The position numbers and the translations under genes were made by a program. A DNA stretch of 11,395 bases from an uncultured Sphingomonadales bacterium (GTDB lineage Bacteria; Pseudomonadota; Alphaproteobacteria; Sphingomonadales; Sphingomonadaceae), in the NCBI GenBank assembly GCA_937898535.1, contig CALDKP010000090.1:1-11395 (forward strand). Direction: 5' to 3'. Shown one piece after another: positions 6,496 through 11,395 of this stretch. Within the stretch, counting starts at the first letter, position 1; the number at the start of each line of letters is the position of its first letter. The notes beneath the pieces are model-generated. The model saw only the letters and a program-made list of their open reading frames with translations, made no database searches and was not told the origin of the DNA.

Positions 6496-7100
6496 CGGGC
6501 GCGTATATCTTCCATGCGTTTCAAGTAACGGGCGAGCACGTCAATCTCCAGATTGACTTGCCGTCCGGCGCTCAACGTCCCTAACGTCGTCATCTGCGCC
6601 GTGTGCGGAATGATGTTCAGCATAAAATGCGCCGAGCCATCGGATTGATCGGCAATGTCATTGACGGTCAGCGACACGCCATCAACGGTTATCGATCCTT
6701 TAGCCGCAATATAAGGCGCAAGGCTGCCCGGTGCGGCGACGGTTACTTTCCAGCTGTCGCCCACGGTTTCGCTGCCAACAATATGTCCGACGCCGTCGAC
6801 ATGGCCGGTGACAATATGTCCGCCCAATTCATCGCCAACCTTCAGCGCGCGTTCCAGATTCAGTTTGGTTCCCGCTTCCCACATGCCTGCAGGGGTGCGT
6901 GAAACGGTTTCGGCAGACGCATCAATTGCGAACCAACCGTCGCCCTTGTCGACAACGGTCAGGCAAACGCCCGAACAAGCGATAGACGCGCCGATGGCGA
7001 CAGTGTCCATGTCATATGCGCAGTCAATCACGAGGCGCAAATCGCCCCGTTGTTCGGATGAACGAATATTGCCAACGTCCGTGATGATACCTGTGAACAT
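6492..7100 (-). CDS. ribE: Riboflavin synthase, alpha subunit
   Basis: The 202-residue protein opens with MFTGIITDVGNI, the usual start of riboflavin synthase, which converts two molecules of 6,7-dimethyl-8-ribityllumazine into riboflavin plus the pyrimidine precursor. The two lumazine-binding repeats are clear: N-terminal with CSGVCLTV (42-49) and HIVTGHVDG (95-103), and C-terminal with DGVSLTVN (140-147) and IPHT (164-167). The C-terminal helix VNLEIDVLARYLKRM would support trimerisation. Length is normal for the family. It lies 15 nt downstream of ribD, and its ribosome binding site (AAAGAGG) overlaps the ribD stop codon, which suggests translational coupling. Its own stop overlaps the convergent eipA stop. 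Confidence 0.96.
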   Translation of the reverse strand: MFTGIITDVGNIRSSEQRGDLRLVIDCAYDMDTVAIGASIACSGVCLTVVDKGDGWFAIDASAETVSRTPAGMWEAGTKLNLERALKVGDELGGHIVTGHVDGVGHIVGSETVGDSWKVTVAAPGSLAPYIAAKGSITVDGVSLTVNDIADQSDGSAHFMLNIIPHTAQMTTLGTLSAGRQVNLEIDVLARYLKRMEDIRAR

Positions 7101-7115
7101 ATATATTTTGCCTCT

Positions 7116-8060
7116 TTAATTGGCGCGTTCGTAGACTTCGAGACGGTCTTTGCCAAGACTGCGGGAATCGCACAGCTGCCAAAGTCCATGCGCATCGGCC
7201 AGTTGCCCCAGTCCAATGTCGCCAAGGCACGCCTTGCCCGCGCCGATGAAAATGGGTGCGCGGTACAATAACAGCCGGTCCACCAACCCAGCTTTCAAAA
7301 AAGCCGTTGCAGTTGCAGCGCCGCCTTCGACCATCACATTATTACAATCCAGCTTTACGATGTCCGCTGGCGCACGGATGATTTCCCACCCATCGGGGGC
7401 ATCACCGCTGCCCAGCATGACCTTGCGCGGCGACCGGTGTTCGAGTCCTGTCAGCCGCACATTTAATTGCGGCGCGTCTGCCTTTACGGTTCCGGCTCCG
7501 ACCAAAATGGCGTCTGCCCGCGCGCGTTCAATGTGGCTATGCGCGCGCGCGATATCACCCGTAATCCACCGGCTGCTGCCATCCGCCATAGCGATTTGAC
7601 CATCCAGCGATGTCGCGATTTTTAATGTTACAAACGGCCGCCGCAGCTGCATGCGGCTAAGAAATCCGGCGAGGCTTTTGCGCGCCTCAGACGCCATGAC
7701 GCCAATTTCGACAGCGATGCCCGATGCCATGAGCATCTTCACGCCTTCACCCGCGGTCCGTGGATCGGGGTCCTGCAGCGCAACCACCACGCGTGCTGGC
7801 CGGGCATCCATCAGCAATTGGGCGCACGCCGGCCCACGGTCGGATTGATGTGCGCATGGCTCAAGCGTGACGTACATAGTGCTGCCTTGCGCTGCAGAAC
7901 CCGCCTGCGCCAGCGCCATGGCTTCTGCATGCGGACGGCCCCCCTTTTGGGTCCAGCCGCGTCCAACGACGATGCCTTCTTTAACGATGATACAGCCGAC
8001 CGACGGGTTCAGCCCCGTCTGGCCAACACCACGTTCAGCCAGCGCCAAAGCTGCGGCCAT
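7116..8060 (-). CDS. ribD: Bifunctional riboflavin biosynthesis deaminase/reductase RibD
   Basis: RibD deaminates the pyrimidine product of GTP cyclohydrolase II and then reduces its ribose with NADPH. From ATG 8060 it has 314 residues. The deaminase domain shows NPSVGC (18-23), the zinc and proton-relay motif HAE (44-46), and the zinc cysteines Cys69 and Cys79 in LEPCAHQSDRGPAC. The reductase domain starts near 143 with VTLKIATSLDGQIAMADG and has RWITG, VGAGTVKADAPQL and the C-terminal MVEGGAATATAFL. The start is uncertain. Codons just upstream of ATG 8060 read IATADHRF, which fits the normal RibD N-terminus, and no ATG, GTG, TTG or CTG exists in that frame for some distance. GGGAG (8092-8096) lies 7 nt before an ATA codon (8082-8084) that overlaps the TAG stop of the previous gene. 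The true start may be that ATA, adding 8 residues. Confidence 0.93.
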   Translation of the reverse strand: MAAALALAERGVGQTGLNPSVGCIIVKEGIVVGRGWTQKGGRPHAEAMALAQAGSAAQGSTMYVTLEPCAHQSDRGPACAQLLMDARPARVVVALQDPDPRTAGEGVKMLMASGIAVEIGVMASEARKSLAGFLSRMQLRRPFVTLKIATSLDGQIAMADGSSRWITGDIARAHSHIERARADAILVGAGTVKADAPQLNVRLTGLEHRSPRKVMLGSGDAPDGWEIIRAPADIVKLDCNNVMVEGGAATATAFLKAGLVDRLLLYRAPIFIGAGKACLGDIGLGQLADAHGLWQLCDSRSLGKDRLEVYERAN

Positions 8061-8080
8061 GAAGCGGTGATCGGCCGTGG

Positions 8081-8488
8081 CTATTGTTTTGCTCCCGCGG
8101 CAGAGTCTTTGGCTTGCGCATCTTTTTGCGCACGCTCAAGCTGCGCCTCGCGCTCAATTTTTTCCACGTCCATCCCGACCGCACGACCGAATGCTTTATA
8201 TGCCTCTTTCTCGCGGGCGCGCATTTCGTCTTTTCGCTTTTGATATTCAGCAATCGCCGCTTTCGATTCCTCGATTGTGCGTGTCGCAGGCCAGCTTTCG
8301 AAATAGGTCACGGTTGGTGGCGGCGGCTTCGCCTTTTCAAGCGTATCGATATAAAATGTGTAGATGATAATCGCCGTCGGCACGCAGGCGGCCAGAAACA
8401 GCCACGGGCTATGTGTGCCCGTTGTGCGGAAAAAGCTTATCAGATCTGTGCCCGCACTGCGCAGCGAGACATCTTTAAAAAACGACAT
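8081..8488 (-). CDS. Small single-pass membrane protein of unknown function
   Basis: A 135-residue protein I do not recognise. After a short N-terminal region comes one clear membrane segment (about 28-48, SPWLFLAACVPTAIIIYTFYI). A proline-rich stretch (KAKPPPPTVTYFESWPATRT) and a highly charged helical tail (about 72-125), rich in Glu, Lys, Arg and Ala, probably form a coiled coil. The tail ends in a loose Lys/Ala sequence before TAG. Topology cannot be fixed from the sequence. It sits between nadE (59 nt upstream) and ribD (stop overlapping the probable ribD start), so it is almost surely transcribed with the cofactor genes, although nothing ties it to cofactor metabolism chemically. Codon use looks like that of its neighbours. 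The tight gene spacing and natural protein composition make it a real gene rather than a chance frame. Confidence 0.82.
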   Translation of the reverse strand: MSFFKDVSLRSAGTDLISFFRTTGTHSPWLFLAACVPTAIIIYTFYIDTLEKAKPPPPTVTYFESWPATRTIEESKAAIAEYQKRKDEMRAREKEAYKAFGRAVGMDVEKIEREAQLERAQKDAQAKDSAAGAKQ

Positions 8489-8547
8489 GACTATCCAATA
8501 AGACCGATATCGCGCGATTTCCAGTGCCCGATGTAAAGAGGCCGGGC

Positions 8548-10206
8548 TTATCGGCCACTTCGGAACGCGTTTGTAATGGGGTAGCGGCGATCCCGCCCGA
8601 AGTTGCGTGTGCCAAGCTTTACCCCCGGAGGTGCCTGCCGCCGTTTATACTCCGCGAGATAAAGCAGCCTTTCAATCCGCACGACCGTGTCGCGATCAAA
8701 GCCTTGGGCAACGACCTCATCGACCGAGCGCTCTTCCTCCACCAATGCATGCAACATTTTATCAAGGACGGGATAATCCGGAAGCGAATCGCTATCCTTC
8801 TGGTCCGGCCGCAATTCCGCACTGGGGGGTTTGGTGATGATATTTTCGGGTATCACTGGGCCATCCCGGCCGAGACCAATGCGGGGCTTATGCGCATTGC
8901 GCCATTCGGAAATGGCAAAAACCGTCATTTTATAGGCATCTTTTATCGGGTTATAGCCACCCGCCATATCGCCATAAATCGTGGCATAGCCGACGCTCAT
9001 TTCGCTTTTATTGCCAGTCGTCAAAAGCATATGTCCAAATTTGTTGGACAGGGCCATCAACGTGACACCGCGAATACGCGATTGGATATTCTCTTCGGTA
9101 ATGTCGACGTCGCGGTCGGCAAAGCTGCCCGAGAGCATATCATCGAAAGCGCCCACGGCCGGCGAGATGGGGATCGTATCAATCCGGCACCCAATCATTT
9201 CCGCGCATTGCGCAGCATCGTCCAGACTGGATTGGCTGGTATAGCGGCTGGGCAACATGACGCACCAAACGCGGTCCGGCCCAAGCGCATCAGCGGCAAT
9301 GGCGGCGCAAATGGCACTATCGATTCCACCCGACATGCCCAACACAACGCCGGGAAAGCCGTTCGTGTTAACATAGTCGCGCAGGCCAGTGACCATGGCA
9401 CTATAAATATCCGCGGGATGGTCTTCCCAAAGCGCCTTTGGCCCATCGGCACATTGCCAGCCATCGTCGCCGCGCGTCCAATGCGTCATGCGCAGATGCT
9501 CTTCCCAGTCGGGCAAACGATGTGCCGCCGCACCATCCGCGTTTAGGACAAAGGAACTGCCGTCGAACACCAGCTCGTCCTGACCACCGACACGATTTAG
9601 AAACATCAGCGGTAATCCGGCTTCCCGCACACGGGCGGTAAAAACCTCTTCCAAACGCCGGTCATCCTTATCGATTTCATACGGGCTGCCATTGGTCGAA
9701 ATCAGCAACTCAGCGCCGCGTTCCTTCAAATGGATGCTAACCGGGGCAAGCCAGCCATCTTCGCAAATCGGAACGCCAATGCGCACGCCCTTAAACAGCA
9801 CGGGTTCCGGTAACGGGCCAGATGCAAAAATCCGCTTTTCATCAAAGGTGCCGTAATTGGGCAGCTCATGCTTGTAACGCACGGCAGCAATCTGACCGCC
9901 ATCGAGCAATGCAATTCCGTTGTACAATGCGCCATCGTCGAGGAATATCGAACCCACGAGCATGGCAGGCCCGCCATCGGCTGTCGCTTCCGCCAGCTTT
10001 GCAAGTTCCACCGCAGCGCGCGCTGCAAAGGCTGGCTTCAGCACCAGATCTTCGGCCGGATAGCCAATCAACTGCTGTTCAGGAAACACGATCAGGTCGG
10101 CATCCGTCGCTTTTGCACGCCATTCCAGCATCTTGCCGGCGTTACCTGCCAGGTCACCCACGCGCTGGTTAAGCTGCGCCATTGCAATATTGAGCCGATT
10201 TGTCAT
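8548..10206 (-). CDS. nadE: Glutamine-dependent NAD+ synthetase
   Basis: This 552-residue two-domain enzyme makes NAD+ from nicotinate adenine dinucleotide, ATP and glutamine in the cytoplasm. The N-terminal nitrilase-fold glutaminase has the full catalytic triad: Glu43 (VFPEQ), Lys112 (YKHELPNYG) and Cys148 (PICEDGW). The ammonia is used by the C-terminal synthetase domain (from about 265), with the ATP pyrophosphatase P-loop GMSGGIDSA (290-298), LPSRYTSQSS, and TTGNKSE (396-402) followed by GYATIYGDMAGGYNPIKD. The C-terminal RRQAPPGVKLGTRNFGRDRR is also typical. Length agrees with the glutamine-using form and not the short ammonia-dependent form. GGTGG lies 5 nt upstream of the start. It heads the minus-strand cluster nadE - small membrane protein - ribD - ribE and is divergent from prs. 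Confidence 0.96.
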   Translation of the reverse strand: MTNRLNIAMAQLNQRVGDLAGNAGKMLEWRAKATDADLIVFPEQQLIGYPAEDLVLKPAFAARAAVELAKLAEATADGGPAMLVGSIFLDDGALYNGIALLDGGQIAAVRYKHELPNYGTFDEKRIFASGPLPEPVLFKGVRIGVPICEDGWLAPVSIHLKERGAELLISTNGSPYEIDKDDRRLEEVFTARVREAGLPLMFLNRVGGQDELVFDGSSFVLNADGAAAHRLPDWEEHLRMTHWTRGDDGWQCADGPKALWEDHPADIYSAMVTGLRDYVNTNGFPGVVLGMSGGIDSAICAAIAADALGPDRVWCVMLPSRYTSQSSLDDAAQCAEMIGCRIDTIPISPAVGAFDDMLSGSFADRDVDITEENIQSRIRGVTLMALSNKFGHMLLTTGNKSEMSVGYATIYGDMAGGYNPIKDAYKMTVFAISEWRNAHKPRIGLGRDGPVIPENIITKPPSAELRPDQKDSDSLPDYPVLDKMLHALVEEERSVDEVVAQGFDRDTVVRIERLLYLAEYKRRQAPPGVKLGTRNFGRDRRYPITNAFRSGR

Positions 10207-10329
10207 TTCACCACCCTATTGTCCACAATGTAGCGGGGCAAGCCGATTGTCAGGCCACTCGCGCGTCGCTAAGGCGATTGGCGAAACTTTGGCGCGCGAT
10301 TCAAAGCTCAGGGGTCCGGGGACACGCAC
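10207..10329. promoter_or_regulatory. Divergent promoter region between nadE and prs
   Basis: This 123-base spacer must hold the start signals of both the nadE-rib cluster (minus) and prs (plus). I find no -35/-10 pair good enough to name and no clear operator-like repeat. The prs ribosome binding site is GGGGAC just before CGCAC and ATG 10330. Confidence 0.4.
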
Positions 10330-11265
10330 ATGAAATTGATGACAGGCAACAGCAACCTTCCTTTGGCGAAGGGCATTGCAGATTATATGAACTTGCCTTT
10401 GACTGACGCCAGCGTGCGCCGTTTCGCCGACAATGAGATTTTCGTCGAAATCCATGAAAATGTGCGCGGCGAGGATATGTTCGTTATCCAATCGACCAGC
10501 CACCCAGCCAATGACAATTTGATGGAATTGCTGATCATGATTGATGCGTTGCGCCGTGCATCGGCAAAGCGCATCACGGCAGTGCTTCCTTATTTCGGCT
10601 ATGCGCGGCAGGATCGGAAACCGGGGCCACGCACGCCCATTTCGGCGAAGCTTGTGGCCAATCTGATTACCCAAGCTGGCGCTGACCGCGTGTTGACCGT
10701 GGATTTGCATGCAGGCCAGATTCAGGGCTTTTTCGATATTCCAACCGACAATCTTTATGGCGCACCCGTCATGAGCGCTGATATTTTGGAGCGCCATGGC
10801 GACAAGAATATCACCGTCGTCTCGCCGGATGTTGGCGGCGTTGTCCGCGCGCGCGCGCTGGCAAAGCGTCTTGATGATGCGCCACTGGCGATCGTCGACA
10901 AGCGCCGCGAAAAAGCGGGTGTTTCCGAAGTCATGAACATCATCGGCGACGTGAAAGACCGTTTCTGCATATTGATTGACGACATCGCGGACAGCGCAGG
11001 CACGCTGTGCAACGCGGCCGACGCGTTAAAAGCCGCCGGCGCGTCAGACGTCGTCGCCTATATTACGCATGGTGTATTGTCCGGCGAAGCGGTGAACCGG
11101 GTCAACGCATCCTCACTGCGCAAACTGGTTATCACCGACTCCATCTTGGCGTCGGACACTGCCAATGCCAGTCCCAAAATACGCCAGCTGCCCATCGCGC
11201 CATTGTTGGGCGAAGCAATCAAGCGCATTGCCGACGAAAGTTCAGTCAGCTCTTTGTTCGACTAA
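10330..11265 (+). CDS. prs: Ribose-phosphate pyrophosphokinase (PRPP synthetase)
   Basis: A 311-residue class I PRPP synthetase, which transfers pyrophosphate from ATP to ribose 5-phosphate to give PRPP for purine, pyrimidine, histidine and NAD synthesis. Family motifs appear in order: an N-terminal TGNSNLPLAKGIA and RFADNEIFVEI; the ATP-binding YFGYARQDRK (88-97); DLHAGQIQGFFDIPTDNL (125-142); the flexible catalytic loop VDKRREKAG (189-197); and the PRPP-binding loop LIDDIADSAGTL (215-226). Length is standard. The IADSAGT loop varies slightly from the more usual MIDTAGT. The stop TAA overlaps by one base the ATG of the next gene (TAATG), so translation of the two is probably coupled. Divergent from nadE. 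Confidence 0.96.
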   Translation: MKLMTGNSNLPLAKGIADYMNLPLTDASVRRFADNEIFVEIHENVRGEDMFVIQSTSHPANDNLMELLIMIDALRRASAKRITAVLPYFGYARQDRKPGPRTPISAKLVANLITQAGADRVLTVDLHAGQIQGFFDIPTDNLYGAPVMSADILERHGDKNITVVSPDVGGVVRARALAKRLDDAPLAIVDKRREKAGVSEVMNIIGDVKDRFCILIDDIADSAGTLCNAADALKAAGASDVVAYITHGVLSGEAVNRVNASSLRKLVITDSILASDTANASPKIRQLPIAPLLGEAIKRIADESSVSSLFD

Positions 11266-11395
11266 TGACACCGGCGGATATCCTTCTGGCCAACCGTTTG
11301 GCCGAGGCAGCGGGCCAAGCCATCCGGCCCTTTTTCCGGTCAGCCTATAGCCACGAGGCAAAGGCCGATGCGTCCCCGGTGACGGAAGCCGACCG
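11265..11395 (+). CDS. hisN: Histidinol-phosphatase / inositol monophosphatase family protein, N-terminal part (runs off the window)
   Basis: The ATG at 11265-11267 uses the last base of the prs stop codon. The 43 readable residues begin MTPADILLANRLAEAAGQAI and continue RPFFRSAYSHEAKADASPVTEADR. The pattern L-A--AG-AIRP-FR ... KAD-SPVTEAD is the normal N-terminus of the inositol monophosphatase superfamily. The KADASPVT form, and especially a start this close to it, fits the HisN-type histidinol-phosphatases (histidine pathway) best. The metal-binding and phosphate-binding motifs lie beyond the window, so substrate choice is inferred: HisN is likely, SuhB or CysQ-like enzymes are possible. 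Coupling to prs suits a PRPP-consuming histidine pathway. Confidence 0.8.
   Translation, partial: MTPADILLANRLAEAAGQAIRPFFRSAYSHEAKADASPVTEAD

Noticed and set aside
8524..9546. Plus-strand open frame of 340 codons
   Set aside because: It is entirely antisense to nadE, whose motifs are complete, and its own translation resembles no protein family I know.
1..11395. CRISPR array, transposon ends, toxin-antitoxin or defence system
   Set aside because: No regularly spaced repeats, no transposase or integrase motifs, and all genes right of 823 are housekeeping or envelope genes apart from one small unknown protein.

Overview
From about position 823 rightward the window looks like ordinary chromosomal DNA of an alphaproteobacterium, most likely a sphingomonad (Sphingopyxis/Sphingorhabdus-like). 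That placement is inferred from the DUF1134/EipA protein, a signal-peptide-bearing oligopeptidase B-like S9 peptidase, the overall style of the proteins and a moderately high G+C content. No plasmid, phage, CRISPR or transposon functions were seen.

Left end (1 to about 822): a high-G+C mosaic. Within roughly 820 bases there are short pieces of at least five unrelated protein families on both strands: a WbsX-like glycosyltransferase, a UDP-GlcNAc 2-epimerase, a PaaI thioesterase, a class III cyclase C-terminus and an HlyD-type adaptor, with a possible EAL-domain piece. None is a complete gene. The mosaic cuts off the S9 peptidase gene (minus strand, start at 2391) just before its catalytic triad would be encoded. 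A sequencing or assembly chimera is the most economical explanation.

Middle (2392-5310): a 54-base divergent spacer with an inverted repeat separates the S9 peptidase from a complete M24B aminopeptidase P. It is followed by a YghU-type glutathione transferase and a strong intrinsic terminator, with a 26-base perfect palindrome directly upstream of the terminator hairpin. A tRNA-Ser(GCU) gene with encoded CCA lies on the minus strand (5453-5545), and next to it is a DUF1134/EipA envelope protein on the plus strand.

Right (6492-11395): a minus-strand cofactor cluster reads nadE, a small one-TM protein of unknown function, ribD, ribE. The spacings are tight (59 nt, overlap or near-overlap, 15 nt), which suggests one transcript making NAD and riboflavin. 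Divergently, prs (PRPP synthetase) overlaps by one base the start of a hisN-like histidinol-phosphatase/inositol monophosphatase gene that runs off the window. PRPP feeds both NAD and histidine synthesis, so the right half is metabolically coherent.

I see no convincing undescribed system. The points most worth a second look are the mosaic left end, the likely misplaced or non-AUG start of ribD, the palindrome-plus-terminator element after yghU, and the unknown membrane protein inside the nadE-rib cluster.
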